Positions 1 through 8,882 of a DNA stretch of 41,967 nt are shown in pieces. The notes below the pieces were generated by a model. That model did no database searches. It was not told the origin of the DNA and saw only the letters and a list, made by a program, of their open reading frames with translations. The position numbers were made by a program, and so were the translations under genes. The stretch covers positions 1 to 41,967 of the forward strand of contig QCGN01000010.1 in assembly GCA_003279875.1 (NCBI GenBank). Reading direction: 5' to 3'. Source of the DNA: Prochlorococcus sp. AG-388-D03 (GTDB lineage Bacteria; Cyanobacteriota; Cyanobacteriia; PCC-6307; Cyanobiaceae). Position 1 is the first letter of the stretch. Every line of letters starts with the position of its first letter.

Positions 1-873
1 ACAACCAAAAGATTCTTTTCTTTTTAGTAATTCCTTAATTAATACCTTTGATAAATTATCATCATTTTCTCCAAAAATAAACTTTGAAAACTCTTTTTGC
101 AATTCTTCTTTTACAGGTTTAATTAAATTTTTTGCTTCAAACTCGTTTTTAGCTTTTGCTGTTATTCTAAGCTTAACCTCTCCTAAATTAGAGTAGGGAG
201 CAACAGTAGGATTTGTGAGTTTCAAAAGGCTATCGATTTTTTCTGAAACCGTAGATTCTCCAATACCAGATAATTTAAGAGTATTTGAGAAAAATATATA
301 ACCATTTGAAAAATTCTTTAGAATATAATTAACGGCTGTTTCTTTCCACATGGCTTTCATTTCACTTGGTACGCCTGGAAAAGTTAAAATAGTAAAACCC
401 TTTATTGGTTCCCAAATCATCCCGGGAGCAGTACCTCTGGGATTATTTATTATTTGAGCATCTTTTGGGAAAAAACATTGTTTTTTTAAACTAGAATTAT
501 TAAGAATAGGCCTAGAAAGTGCCAGCTTTTTTTTAATTTCGTCCCATAAATACTCTCTCTCAGAAAGTGAGGTATTAAAAGATTTAGCAATTGCCTCAGT
601 AGTTAAGTCATCTGGAGTAGGGCCCAAACCACCTGTAGTAATTAATAGATTACTTCTTAAAGATATTTCTTTAACTAACTTAATGATTCTTTTGGAATTA
701 TCGCCAATAGTTGACTGCCTGAAGTGATTTAATCCTAATTTTGATAATTCCTCAGATATCCACTGAGCATTGGTATTGACAATGTTTCCTAAAAGTAATT
801 CAGTTCCTATGGAAAGAATTTCAACTCCTTTAATGTCAGGATCATTTAATTGATGGTTCAAGTTTACCTTCAT
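1..873 (-). CDS. cinA: CinA-like protein (competence/damage-inducible), N-terminal part
   Basis: Reading leftward from an ATG at 873, the frame stays open to the window edge, giving 291 residues without the C-terminus. The visible part has the MoaB/MogA-like molybdopterin-binding fold, with [13 protein letters not shown] near residue 17 and [11 protein letters not shown] near residue 80. The last residues (ESFGC) sit where the C-terminal PncC-type nicotinamide-mononucleotide deamidase domain of CinA begins, so that domain should lie just outside. Family role: pyridine nucleotide salvage; the competence link is historical. The start lies inside the end of glyA (32-nt overlap). A purine-rich AAAAGG-type stretch precedes it, and no other Met occurs before the conserved region. 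Confidence 0.9.
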   Translation of the reverse strand, partial: MKVNLNHQLNDPDIKGVEILSIGTELLLGNIVNTNAQWISEELSKLGLNHFRQSTIGDNSKRIIKLVKEISLRSNLLITTGGLGPTPDDLTTEAIAKSFNTSLSEREYLWDEIKKKLALSRPILNNSSLKKQCFFPKDAQIINNPRGTAPGMIWEPIKGFTILTFPGVPSEMKAMWKETAVNYILKNFSNGYIFFSNTLKLSGIGESTVSEKIDSLLKLTNPTVAPYSNLGEVKLRITAKAKNEFEAKNLIKPVKEELQKEFSKFIFGENDDNLSKVLIKELLKRKESFGC

Positions 874-2113
874 AAAGGGGGAAAAGATTACATAAAGTTA
901 ATACTCTTTCCTTGCATTGTTTTTCTATTAATAAATCATCAGGGTTGAGTAATCTGTCAGCGATAATTTCACCAACTTCAATAAATGCTTCTTCATTAAA
1001 GCCCCTAGTAGTTAATGCTGCAGTTCCTAATCTCAAACCACTCGTGACAAACGGCGATTCAGGATCAAACGGGACAGTATTTTTATTTGCTGTTATGTTA
1101 ACTTCACTTACAAGTAAGTCGGCAACCTTACCTGTCATATTAATACTTCTTAAGTCAAGCAAAACAATATGATTATCAGTACCTCCACTAACAATATTTA
1201 TCCCTCTTTTGATTAAAGTTGAAGATAGAACTTTTGCATTTTTTATAACCTGTTTTGAGTAACTAATAAATTTGGGCTGCAAAGCTTCTCCAAAGGCTAC
1301 AGCTTTAGCTGCAATAATATGTTCTAATGGTCCGCCCTGAGTTCCAGGAAATACAGATTTATCAAATTTCTTTCCAAATTCCTTATCTTTACATAAAATA
1401 AGACCTCCTCTTGGACCTCTCAAGGTTTTATGCGTTGTGGTGGTTACTACATCACAATATGGAATTGGATTAGGGTGAAGTTTACTCGCTACGAGTCCAG
1501 CTATATGAGCAATATCAGCCATTAGAAAAGCCCCTGCTTCATCAGCAATTCTTCTAAATGATTCAAAGTCAATTGTTCTTGGATAAGCAGAATATCCACA
1601 AATAATTATTTTTGGTTTTGTGGCTAATGCAATATCTCTTATGACATTGAAATTTAATCTATTAGTTTCTTTATCAACTCCATAATGTACAGCATTAAAC
1701 CACTTTCCACTCATGTTCACAGGGGATCCATGCGTTAGATGCCCACCATGAGATAAATCCATTCCTAAAATTGTGTCTCCAGGATTAAGTAAACTTAAAA
1801 AAACAGCTGCATTAGCTTGAGCTCCACTGTGAGGCTGAACATTCGCCCAATCTGCATCAAAAAGTTTTTTAGCTCTTTCAATTGCTAGCTCTTCTATCTC
1901 ATCAACAAATTCACATCCACCATAATATCTTTTTTGAGGAAGACCTTCAGCATATTTATTTGTTAAAACAGAACCCTGAGCCTGCATTACTGCAATTGAA
2001 GCAAAATTTTCACTAGCGATCAATTCAAGATGAGTCTCTTGTCTATTTTTTTCTGAACTTATTAAATTAGATATTATTGGATCACTTTCTTTAAGATCTT
2101 GAAGGATATTCAT
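842..2113 (-). CDS. glyA: Serine hydroxymethyltransferase
   Basis: Interconverts serine and glycine with tetrahydrofolate, supplying one-carbon units and, in cyanobacteria, handling photorespiratory glycine. At 423 residues it is full length for the bacterial enzyme. The PLP lysine is in [14 protein letters not shown] (Lys229), preceded by the DIAHIAGL segment (Asp200, His203); ELIASENF near residue 32 and [16 protein letters not shown] near 51-66 are family signatures. It sits downstream of tRNA-Arg and overlaps the following cinA by 32 nt, so the two are probably co-transcribed. Cytosolic PLP enzyme; nothing unusual apart from the overlap. Confidence 0.98.
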   Translation of the reverse strand: MNILQDLKESDPIISNLISSEKNRQETHLELIASENFASIAVMQAQGSVLTNKYAEGLPQKRYYGGCEFVDEIEELAIERAKKLFDADWANVQPHSGAQANAAVFLSLLNPGDTILGMDLSHGGHLTHGSPVNMSGKWFNAVHYGVDKETNRLNFNVIRDIALATKPKIIICGYSAYPRTIDFESFRRIADEAGAFLMADIAHIAGLVASKLHPNPIPYCDVVTTTTHKTLRGPRGGLILCKDKEFGKKFDKSVFPGTQGGPLEHIIAAKAVAFGEALQPKFISYSKQVIKNAKVLSSTLIKRGINIVSGGTDNHIVLLDLRSINMTGKVADLLVSEVNITANKNTVPFDPESPFVTSGLRLGTAALTTRGFNEEAFIEVGEIIADRLLNPDDLLIEKQCKERVLTLCNLFPLYEGKLEPSIK

Positions 2114-2191
2114 TGAAATAAGAAAAGTTACCTTTTAAATATAATAGATTTTTCAAAGGAAAATATAAAAAAATTATTTCATAATTTTAAA

Positions 2192-2265
2192 CGCGCCTGG
2201 AGAGATTCGAACTCCCGACACCCTGATCCGTAGTCAGGTGCTCTAATCCACTGAGCTACAGGCGC
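2192..2265 (-). tRNA. trnR-ACG: tRNA-Arg (anticodon ACG)
   Basis: The reverse complement folds into a complete cloverleaf. The 7-bp acceptor stem is GCGCCTG/CAGGCGC, the D arm carries TAGCTCAGTGG, and the anticodon loop CTACGGA gives anticodon ACG (A34 expected to become inosine, reading CGN). The T loop is TTCGAAT and the discriminator is G. No CCA is encoded, as is common in cyanobacteria. It lies 78 bp upstream of glyA on the same strand. Confidence 0.97.
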
Positions 2266-2353
2266 ATATTTATGTAATATCTCTGGTCTTGGGTCTCTTA
2301 GTCAACTGGATTTCAGTTAAACTATCTAATATTAACAATCTAAATTTATAATT

Positions 2354-2605
2354 ATGCCGATTAAATGGTATGGCAATGGTGATTCAGAAGACCCCATTTA
2401 CAAACATTTTTCCCGAATAGTAAATTTTGTAATTCATTGCATGGTATTTACTGCAGTTGTAAGTGGAACTTGGCTTTTTAAAGAGATTAAACATGATTTG
2501 GTTTTTTTTAATAATTTTGCAATTGCATGGGCAGTTATTCTCTCCTCACATTTACTATTTGTACTTATAAAAAAACCTAAGGATTTAAAAAAACAATCAA
2601 CTTAA
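2354..2605 (+). CDS. Conserved small membrane protein, function unknown
   Basis: An 83-residue protein with two likely transmembrane helices (about residues 22-43, FVIHCMVFTAVVSGTWLF, and 54-73, FAIAWAVILSSHLLFVLI). The N-terminus is polar (KWYGNGDSEDP) and the C-terminus is a short lysine-rich tail. I do not recognise a named family, though it looks like the small two-helix proteins conserved among marine picocyanobacteria. The following DUF3181 gene starts 9 bp downstream, so the two are probably co-transcribed. A TATAAT lies directly before the ATG (2347-2352); it is too close to be a normal promoter unless the true start is later. Confidence 0.7.
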   Translation: MPIKWYGNGDSEDPIYKHFSRIVNFVIHCMVFTAVVSGTWLFKEIKHDLVFFNNFAIAWAVILSSHLLFVLIKKPKDLKKQST

Positions 2606-2614
2606 GTCTTAATT

Positions 2615-2896
2615 ATGAATTCTCAGATTCAAATCAGTGATCTAGAAAATATTATTTCAGAAAAAATTTTTATAAAAATAGAAAAATGGAACCTGTATCT
2701 TGGAGATGCTGGTTTAGCAAGAAATCTTGCTCTGGAATGTATTAGTAATTTAGATAAAGGTAGCCAGCAGGCTGCAAAATTAAGTTTAGAAGCTATTAAG
2801 GTAAAAATTGGAGATGGAAATCAAACAATTATTTTGTCTAAGTTAATAACTGCATCACAAATTTGTGATTTAGAAGAAATACTTGATAATTTATAA
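2615..2896 (+). CDS. DUF3181 family protein
   Basis: A 93-residue soluble protein that matches my memory of the cyanobacterial DUF3181 family: an N-terminal helix (SDLENIISEKIFIKIEKWNL), a central YLGDAGLARNLALECI segment, and an acidic end. No catalytic motif or membrane helix is visible. It follows the small membrane protein after 9 bp and converges on murJ with 7 bp between stops. Function unknown. A coding role is well supported by length, composition and start context; the family name is from recognition, not from a search. Confidence 0.8.
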   Translation: MNSQIQISDLENIISEKIFIKIEKWNLYLGDAGLARNLALECISNLDKGSQQAAKLSLEAIKVKIGDGNQTIILSKLITASQICDLEEILDNL

Positions 2897-2903
2897 ATAC
2901 TAA

Positions 2904-4484
2904 TCATATTTTGATTAATGGATTTAATTTATTTACCCCGAACAACTTGGTTATCGAAAAATAAATTATCAAAAACACCAATAATCCCATAACAAGTATA
3001 AGTAACTCCCAAATGTTCGAATTTAATCCATTTATATCCTTGATAAATGAATAGCAAATTGCGCTTGTGATAGAGCAGGCTAATGATATAAGAAGAAACT
3101 TTTTTAATAAAATAGTTTTAGGGATATTGATTCCGTAAGTATTAAAGTTTGTAGTAAGAAAAATACAAATAATTAGGTTAACTATTCCCGAAGAAAGGAT
3201 TATCCCAATAACACCAAAATTATAAGGAGATAAGTTTCCAAAATTTATAGTTGGAGCTCCTACTAGAAACCAATCGAAAAAAACATTTAGTATTATTCCT
3301 GCAAAAGACAATTGAAAGGGTAACTTTGGGTTCTCAATTGCATAATAAGTTCTAACTAATAAATCTCTGTAAAGATAAAATGGAATTCCAAAAGCATAAG
3401 CAATTAAAATATTTTTTACTAAAAATACGGCCTCGGAATTAAAAGCCCCTCTTTCAAAAATAAATTGCACTATTTGATTATTGAATGTGATAAAAAAACC
3501 AGTTAAAAAAATAGTTGTTAAAAAACAGTATTCTATTCCTGAGATTAAAATCTTTTCTAAATTTCTATTCTCTTGATTACTATTGAATTTTGAAAACTTT
3601 GGAAGTAGTGGCAAGATCAAAGCATTTGATAAGACTCCAAGTGGAGCTTGTATAAGAAAATTGCCGTAGGCTAATCCCGATGCTGCACCTTGAAAGGTTG
3701 AAGCAAAAAACATATCAACAAAAACATTAATTTGTCCTAAACCTGATGAAATTGTTGCAGGAGCGATTAATTTAAAGATTCTTTTCTCTTCATTTTTAAA
3801 TAAATGCCAAGCTGAAGTGAATCTAAATAAGCCGATCTTATTGATTTCCCAGCACTGAACAGCAAATTGTATACAAGTACCTGTTAAGGTTGCTTTTGCT
3901 AGTAATCCTGAATAAAACAAATAATTAGAATTTGTATTTTGATGACTAAAGATCCAATTGGCTGAAATAAATAAAATTGTTGTCAGACTTGTTAAAGCTG
4001 GACTTATGCTTGATATGAAAAATTTATTTCTTGAATTTAAAGCTCCAAAACTCAACCCTATAAAAGCAGAAAGAGGAATACAAGGAGTTAGGATTCTTAA
4101 TTGATAAGTTGCGATAGATTTAGCTTCATCACTTAAATTTGGAGCTATAAAATTTATTAGAAAACCAGAATTAAAATAAACAATTATTCCTATAATAAAA
4201 AATAATAAAGTTAATTTAATACTTACTTTTGTTAAGACAAGTCCCCCCTCTTTCCTCTTAAGTGGAGTTAATACAGCTACAACAGCATTATGTAATGGGC
4301 CATTAATTCCACCAATAATAATAAGTACAAATCCAGGGATTATGTAGGCATAGTTATAGGCATCGTATGTTATTCCGATTCCAAAGGCTGCAGCGATAAA
4401 TATTTGTCTTATAAAACCCGCAAATTTACTAAGAGATGTGGCAAACGAAATTGAAGCCACATTATTTTTAAAATATGAATGCAT
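2904..4484 (-). CDS. murJ: Lipid II flippase MurJ (MviN family)
   Basis: A 526-residue polytopic membrane protein of the MOP superfamily, with about 14 hydrophobic segments. Family role: flips the peptidoglycan precursor lipid II across the plasma membrane. Signatures seen: ATSLSKFAGFIRQIFIAAAFG at the N-terminus (the S-R/K-GF-R motif of MurJ TM1), GPLHNAVVAVLTP near residue 60, and GLAYGNFLIQAPLGVLSNA near residue 268. The length is typical. It is monocistronic on the minus strand and divergent from sfsA. In the gap between them an inverted repeat, TAAATCT/AGATTTA (4497-4503/4512-4518), could form a hairpin in the murJ leader. Confidence 0.95.
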   Translation of the reverse strand: MHSYFKNNVASISFATSLSKFAGFIRQIFIAAAFGIGITYDAYNYAYIIPGFVLIIIGGINGPLHNAVVAVLTPLKRKEGGLVLTKVSIKLTLLFFIIGIIVYFNSGFLINFIAPNLSDEAKSIATYQLRILTPCIPLSAFIGLSFGALNSRNKFFISSISPALTSLTTILFISANWIFSHQNTNSNYLFYSGLLAKATLTGTCIQFAVQCWEINKIGLFRFTSAWHLFKNEEKRIFKLIAPATISSGLGQINVFVDMFFASTFQGAASGLAYGNFLIQAPLGVLSNALILPLLPKFSKFNSNQENRNLEKILISGIEYCFLTTIFLTGFFITFNNQIVQFIFERGAFNSEAVFLVKNILIAYAFGIPFYLYRDLLVRTYYAIENPKLPFQLSFAGIILNVFFDWFLVGAPTINFGNLSPYNFGVIGIILSSGIVNLIICIFLTTNFNTYGINIPKTILLKKFLLISLACSITSAICYSFIKDINGLNSNIWELLILVMGLLVFLIIYFSITKLFGVNKLNPLIKI

Positions 4485-4557
4485 GTGATATTGATTTAAA
4501 TCTGTTCAAGAAGATTTAGATTCCATTATATTTTGTTTTTAATCTACTTCACACTTT

Positions 4558-5304
4558 ATGAACGATCGAATAATCGAATTTGAACCATTAATTGAAGGCG
4601 TCTTAATTAAAAGATACAAAAGATTTCTTGCAGATATTAAAATTAATGATGGAGATATTGTTACTGCTCATTGTGCTAATACAGGGCCAATGAAGGGACT
4701 TTTAAAAGAAGGAGCTAAAGTTCGTGTTAGCTTTTCTTCCTCTACTAAAAGAAAGCTATCTTGGACTTGGGAACAAGTGGAAGTATCAGGAAGTAATAAT
4801 GAGGAGGTTTGGGTTGGAATAAATACTTTATTTGCGAACAAATTAATTAAAAAAGTTATTGAACAGAATCTACTAAAAGATAAGCTCGGGGATATAGCTG
4901 AAATCAAGTCTGAAGTGCCTTATGGCAAAGATAAAAAAAGCAGAATTGATTTTCTTTTAACTCCAAAATCTTCAAATCCTGATAATCGTAACATTTACGT
5001 TGAGGTTAAGAATACCACTTGGTCAAATAATAATGTAGCTCTTTTCCCTGATACAGAGACGAAAAGAGGACAAAAGCATTTGATTGAATTGAAAGGTTTA
5101 ATTCCTGAAAGTAAAAGTGTTTTAATTCCTTGCATTACAAGAAAAGATATAGATTATTTTGCCCCTGGAGATGAATCAGATCCATTGTACGGAAAGCTTT
5201 TTAGAGAATCAATTAGTGCAGGTATGTTATTATTACCATGCTGTTTTGAGTTTCATTCGGATCATATTACTTGGGAGGGATTTAAACCCTTGAAATTAAA
5301 TTAA
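4558..5304 (+). CDS. sfsA: SfsA family protein (sugar fermentation stimulation homologue)
   Basis: At 248 residues it is typical of SfsA. The N-terminal OB-like part ([20 protein letters not shown]) is followed by a PD-(D/E)xK nuclease-like core with SRIDFLL and YVEVKNTT, the latter being the ExK element, and then ETKRGQKHL. Structural work on the family suggests DNA or RNA binding with a nuclease fold, but the physiological substrate is unknown and the sugar fermentation name is historical. The metal-binding D and ExK residues are both present. It is divergent from murJ (73 bp) and followed by the amt1 leader. Confidence 0.95.
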   Translation: MNDRIIEFEPLIEGVLIKRYKRFLADIKINDGDIVTAHCANTGPMKGLLKEGAKVRVSFSSSTKRKLSWTWEQVEVSGSNNEEVWVGINTLFANKLIKKVIEQNLLKDKLGDIAEIKSEVPYGKDKKSRIDFLLTPKSSNPDNRNIYVEVKNTTWSNNNVALFPDTETKRGQKHLIELKGLIPESKSVLIPCITRKDIDYFAPGDESDPLYGKLFRESISAGMLLLPCCFEFHSDHITWEGFKPLKLN

Positions 5305-5382
5305 TGTTTGGGGATTTTTGATTTTGATTTAGGAAAATATTTTAATTTAACAAATATAATTTAGTGTGCAACTATTAAATTG

Positions 5383-5396
5383 GTATAAACGACTAC
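5383..5396 (+). promoter_or_regulatory. Candidate NtcA binding site upstream of amt1
   Basis: The sequence GTA-N8-TAC (GTATAAACGACTAC) is an exact match to the NtcA consensus of cyanobacterial nitrogen control and lies 83 bp before the amt1 ATG. NtcA usually activates from about 41 bp upstream of the transcription start. A TTATAT at 5425-5430 could be the -10 element, though the spacing would be a few bases longer than ideal. A TATAAA (5384-5389) overlaps the box itself, so repression of a second promoter is also possible. The motif is short and could arise by chance, but its place before amt1 makes it credible. Confidence 0.55.
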
Positions 5397-5438
5397 TAGA
5401 CATACATAAGTTTTCTGAGCAAAATTATATATGAAAGG

Positions 5439-5460
5439 AAACAGGACCTCCTGTTTTTTT
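5439..5460 (+). terminator. Hairpin plus T-run in the amt1 leader (attenuator or sRNA terminator)
   Basis: AAACAGG-ACCT-CCTGTTT forms a 7-bp stem with a 4-nt loop, running into seven consecutive T (5454-5460). It has the form of a factor-independent terminator, yet it lies 19 bp before the amt1 ATG and downstream of the NtcA-type box. The preceding GGAAACA (5437-5443) matches the core motif reported for the Yfr2 family of cyanobacterial small RNAs, which I recall being found near amt1 in several genomes. The element may therefore end a short RNA, attenuate amt1, or both. The shape is seen directly; the function is inferred. Confidence 0.5.
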
Positions 5461-5479
5461 GCAGACTAATTTTTTATTT

Positions 5480-6940
5480 ATGACCACTGCTTTGCAAACG
5501 CCTCAAAGGCGCTCTAGGTCCAAGCTTCAAGATGCAAGTCTTGTTAATGGACCTATGCTCCTTTTGAGGAGTATTCGTGGGTTCAGTTCAAACCGCTCAA
5601 TGTTGTGGCTTGCAACTGTCCCTCTAGCTTTGTTTGGTTTAGGTATTTTTAATCTTTCAGCTCACGCAGCTGATTTACCTGAGTTGAATGCAGCTTTTCT
5701 AGCTAACAATTTATGGCTTTTGATCGCTACTATTTTAGTGATCTTCATGAACGCCGGTTTCGCTATGGTTGAAGCGGGTATGTGTCGGTCTAAAAACGCC
5801 GTCAACATTCTTGCTAAAAACCTTTTCGTATTTGCTTTAGCTGTAACCTCTTATTGGTTTATTGGCTACTCATTAATGTACGGAGGAAGTGTTGCTGACG
5901 GATGGCTATATTTTGGAGGCTTATTTTTTGATCCCACAGTAACAGCCGATATGGTTACTGATGCTGGATTAGTTCCAACAGTTGATTTCTTATTCCAGTC
6001 TGCTTTTGCAGGAACTGCAGCAACTATCGTTTCTGGTCTTGTTGCTGAAAGAGTTAAATTTGGTGAATTTGTTGTTTTTGCGATTGTATTAACAGCATTT
6101 ATTTATCCAATTGCTGGTAGTTGGAAATGGAATGGTGGTTGGCTTGATTCTCTTGGTTTCGTTGACTTTGCAGGTTCTTCAATTGTTCACTCAGTTGGAG
6201 CATGGGCAGGTTTAGTGGGAGCTATGCTTCTAGGACCAAGAATCGGTAAATACTCCGATGGAAAGCCACAGGCTATGCCTGGTCACAATATGGCTATTGC
6301 TACTTTAGGTGCTTTAATTCTATGGATAGGTTGGTACGGATTTAATCCTGGTTCTCAACTTGCTATGGATCAATGGGTTCCATATGTTGCTGTAACAACT
6401 ACTCTTGCAGCTGCAGCTGGTGCTATTGGAGCAACTATTGTTTCTACTTTAACTTCCGGAAAGCCAGATCTTACTATGATTATTAACGGTATTCTTGCTG
6501 GTTTGGTAAGTATTACTGCAGGTTGTGGTGATATGACTCTTGCGGGAGCTTGGTTCGCTGGACTAGTTGGCGGTATTATCGTTGTATTCTCTGTTGCAGC
6601 ACTAGATGCAGCTGAAATTGACGATCCTGTTGGTGCATTCTCTGTTCACGGAGTTTGTGGTGTATGGGGTACCCTAGTTATTGGTCTTTGGGGAACTGCA
6701 GTTCAAGGTGATGGAGCAGGTATGGGATTGTTCAATGGTGGTGGTATAAATCTACTTCTTGTTCAAGCTCTTGGTGCAGCAGCTTATGCTATTTGGACAC
6801 TTGTTACTTGCTGGATCGCTTGGTCTATCATCGGAGGATTATTCGGAGGAATCCGTGTATCTGAAGAAGAAGAGACTCAAGGTTTAGATATTTCAGAGCA
6901 TGGTATGGAATCATATCCAGACTTTGCATCTGCTAAATAA
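5480..6940 (+). CDS. amt1: Ammonium transporter Amt1
   Basis: A 486-residue Amt/MEP/Rh channel for ammonium uptake across the plasma membrane, with eleven core helices. The extended N-terminus includes a hydrophobic signal-like segment (LWLATVPLALFGLGIFNLSAHAAD, about residues 38-61, ending in a likely AHA-AD cleavage site). The conserved pore histidines are in SSIVHSVGAWAGLVG and GAFSVHGVCGVWGT, and MVEAGMCRSKN is the Amt signature. I chose the ATG at 5480; an in-frame TTG at 5459 would add seven residues but falls in the T-run of the leader hairpin. There is no Shine-Dalgarno sequence directly before 5480. GC and codon use are richer than in neighbours, as expected for high expression. Confidence 0.97.
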   Translation: MTTALQTPQRRSRSKLQDASLVNGPMLLLRSIRGFSSNRSMLWLATVPLALFGLGIFNLSAHAADLPELNAAFLANNLWLLIATILVIFMNAGFAMVEAGMCRSKNAVNILAKNLFVFALAVTSYWFIGYSLMYGGSVADGWLYFGGLFFDPTVTADMVTDAGLVPTVDFLFQSAFAGTAATIVSGLVAERVKFGEFVVFAIVLTAFIYPIAGSWKWNGGWLDSLGFVDFAGSSIVHSVGAWAGLVGAMLLGPRIGKYSDGKPQAMPGHNMAIATLGALILWIGWYGFNPGSQLAMDQWVPYVAVTTTLAAAAGAIGATIVSTLTSGKPDLTMIINGILAGLVSITAGCGDMTLAGAWFAGLVGGIIVVFSVAALDAAEIDDPVGAFSVHGVCGVWGTLVIGLWGTAVQGDGAGMGLFNGGGINLLLVQALGAAAYAIWTLVTCWIAWSIIGGLFGGIRVSEEEETQGLDISEHGMESYPDFASAK

Positions 6941-6961
6941 ACTAAATTAAAATAAAACTGA

Positions 6962-6995
6962 GAAACTTGACTTTTGTCAGGTTTCTTTTTTTTTT
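6962..6995 (+). terminator. Rho-independent terminator of amt1
   Basis: GAAACTTGAC-TTTT-GTCAGGTTTC makes a 10-bp stem (one G-T wobble) with a 4-nt loop, followed by ten T (6986-6995). It begins 21 bp after the amt1 stop codon and lies before ispH on the same strand. It is the clearest intrinsic terminator in the window. Confidence 0.92.
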
Positions 6996-7031
6996 GCGAA
7001 AAATTAATTTTAATGATGTAATATTTATATT

Positions 7032-8228
7032 ATGGATACTCAAGCGATAAAACACGCTATACAACATTCGGGCAGATATAACCGTAAAGGATTTGAATCG
7101 CCTACTCAACGGGCAAAGGCTTTAGGAGAGTCATATCAGAGTGATTTAATAGCAGCAATAAGAGAAAATGATTTTAGTTTTGAAGAAGGTAGGTTACAAA
7201 TAAAATTAGCTAAATCTTTTGGTTTTTGTTGGGGAGTTGAGAGAGCAGTAGCCATGGCCTACGAAACTAGAAGACATTATCCTAATGAGGTTATTTGGAT
7301 GACTAATGAAATTATTCATAATCCATCAGTTAATAATCATCTCAGCAGAATGAATGTAAAAATAATATCTACAAAAAATGGTATAAAAGACTTTTCCTCC
7401 GTTTCAACTGGGGATGTTGTAATTCTTCCTGCTTTTGGAGCAACAGTTCAAGAGATGCAATTACTTCATGAAAAAAAATGCCAGATAATTGATACTACTT
7501 GTCCTTGGGTTTCTAAAGTTTGGCATACTGTTGAGAAACATAAAAAGCATACTTTTACTTCTATTATTCATGGTAAATATAAACATGAAGAAACACTTGC
7601 TACTAGATCATTTGCAGGAAATTACTTAGTCGTATTTGATTTAGCTGAGGCTGAATATGTATCTAACTACATTAAAGGACATGGTGATAAAAATAAATTT
7701 ATGAAAAAGTTTGCAAAAGCTTGTTCAGATGGATTTGATCCGGATATTCATCTTGAGAGAATAGGAGTTGCTAATCAAACAACTATGCTCAAAAGTGAAA
7801 CAGAAGAAATTGGGAAATTTTTTGAAAAAACTATGTTAAGCAAATATGGTCCAGCAAATATTAATAATCATTTTTTAGCTTTTAATACTATTTGTGATGC
7901 TACTGAAGAAAGACAAGATGCAATGTTTTCTTTAGTCAATGAAGACTTAGATATTCTCGTAGTCATTGGAGGTTTTAATTCTTCAAATACGACTCATTTA
8001 CAAGAAATTGCAATAACTAATAACATTGAATCTTTTCATATTGATATATCTGATAGGATTTCCGTTGAGAATAATTCTATTTGTCATAAACCTCTAGAAT
8101 CTGAGTTAGTTTTGAAAAAGAATTTTATTCCAGAAGGTAAAATTAAGGTCGGTATCACTTCCGGAGCTTCTACTCCTGACAAGATTGTTGCAGATGTTAT
8201 AGAAAAATTAGTTGCTATTACAAAGTAA
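7032..8228 (+). CDS. ispH: 4-hydroxy-3-methylbut-2-enyl diphosphate reductase
   Basis: Last enzyme of the MEP isoprenoid pathway, making IPP and DMAPP for carotenoids, the chlorophyll phytyl tail and quinones. The three [4Fe-4S] cysteines are visible in [22 protein letters not shown] and [13 protein letters not shown]. Substrate-binding histidines are in [12 protein letters not shown] and [10 protein letters not shown], and [10 protein letters not shown] closes the site. The 398 residues include the N-terminal extension (about 58 residues before the first cysteine motif) typical of cyanobacterial and plastid enzymes. It follows the amt1 terminator and so needs its own promoter in the short AT-rich gap. 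Confidence 0.97.
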   Translation: MDTQAIKHAIQHSGRYNRKGFESPTQRAKALGESYQSDLIAAIRENDFSFEEGRLQIKLAKSFGFCWGVERAVAMAYETRRHYPNEVIWMTNEIIHNPSVNNHLSRMNVKIISTKNGIKDFSSVSTGDVVILPAFGATVQEMQLLHEKKCQIIDTTCPWVSKVWHTVEKHKKHTFTSIIHGKYKHEETLATRSFAGNYLVVFDLAEAEYVSNYIKGHGDKNKFMKKFAKACSDGFDPDIHLERIGVANQTTMLKSETEEIGKFFEKTMLSKYGPANINNHFLAFNTICDATEERQDAMFSLVNEDLDILVVIGGFNSSNTTHLQEIAITNNIESFHIDISDRISVENNSICHKPLESELVLKKNFIPEGKIKVGITSGASTPDKIVADVIEKLVAITK

Positions 8229-8320
8229 ATATTAATTTTTCTGCTTAATTTTTGACTTTATCAAGTTTATATTTCCTAAATATATACGTTATTATCTAGA
8301 ATAATTAAAAAATTTGAAGT

Positions 8321-8881
8321 ATGGAAGACACAACACAATCAAATCAAGATCAAATAGCTAAAATGAACGCCTCTAAAGTTCCTCAAAAAGTTGAGGTTGT
8401 TGTAGCTAATCCTTCATCAAATTCGGAAGTGAATATTTTAGGGGAATTATCAATTTTTATTTTAAGGATCGGTTTTAGTCTATTGATGATTCATCATGGT
8501 TTGGAAAAACTTCAAGATCCTCAAGGATTTGCTGAGTTTGTTGTAGGAAAATATTTTCCTTTTTTACCTGGTGATCCAGTAATATGGACCTTTGGAGCTG
8601 CTATTACTCAATTAGTATGTCCATTAGGATTGGCTTTAGGAATATTTGCAAGACTTTGCTCACTTGGTCTGTTTTCTACAATGGCATTTGCTGTTTATTT
8701 TCACATGTTAGATACAGGTTTAGAGGGGTTCCCATTAGCTGTAGTTGAAGGTCATAATTATGCTTTTGAGCTTTCTTTTATATATGGAGCTATTTCTCTT
8801 TATTTTTTATGCGCAGGGCCTGGAAGGTTAGCTTTACTTCGTAAGACTAATAAAATAACTTATTATCCAAAGACAAATTAA
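8321..8881 (+). CDS. DoxX family membrane protein
   Basis: A 186-residue protein. The first 40 residues are polar and probably cytoplasmic; four transmembrane helices follow (about 44-60, 87-105, 108-125 and 148-163). LRIGFSLLMIHHGLEKLQDPQGFAEFV is the DoxX/SURF4-like signature, with the conserved H-G-x-x-K-L. DoxX proteins are small integral membrane proteins linked to redox stress in some bacteria, but the role here is unknown. It converges on purH with one base between stop codons. Membrane topology is inferred from hydrophobicity. Confidence 0.88.
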   Translation: MEDTTQSNQDQIAKMNASKVPQKVEVVVANPSSNSEVNILGELSIFILRIGFSLLMIHHGLEKLQDPQGFAEFVVGKYFPFLPGDPVIWTFGAAITQLVCPLGLALGIFARLCSLGLFSTMAFAVYFHMLDTGLEGFPLAVVEGHNYAFELSFIYGAISLYFLCAGPGRLALLRKTNKITYYPKTN

Positions 8882-8882
8882 C

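Noticed and set aside
2347..2352. Perfect TATAAT directly before the ATG of the small membrane protein gene
   Set aside because: It would place transcription start inside the codons just after the ATG, and AT-rich spacers yield this hexamer often; not reported as a promoter.
5459..5479. TTG start for amt1
   Set aside because: It sits in the T-run of the leader hairpin and adds seven residues not typical of the family; the ATG at 5480 is preferred.
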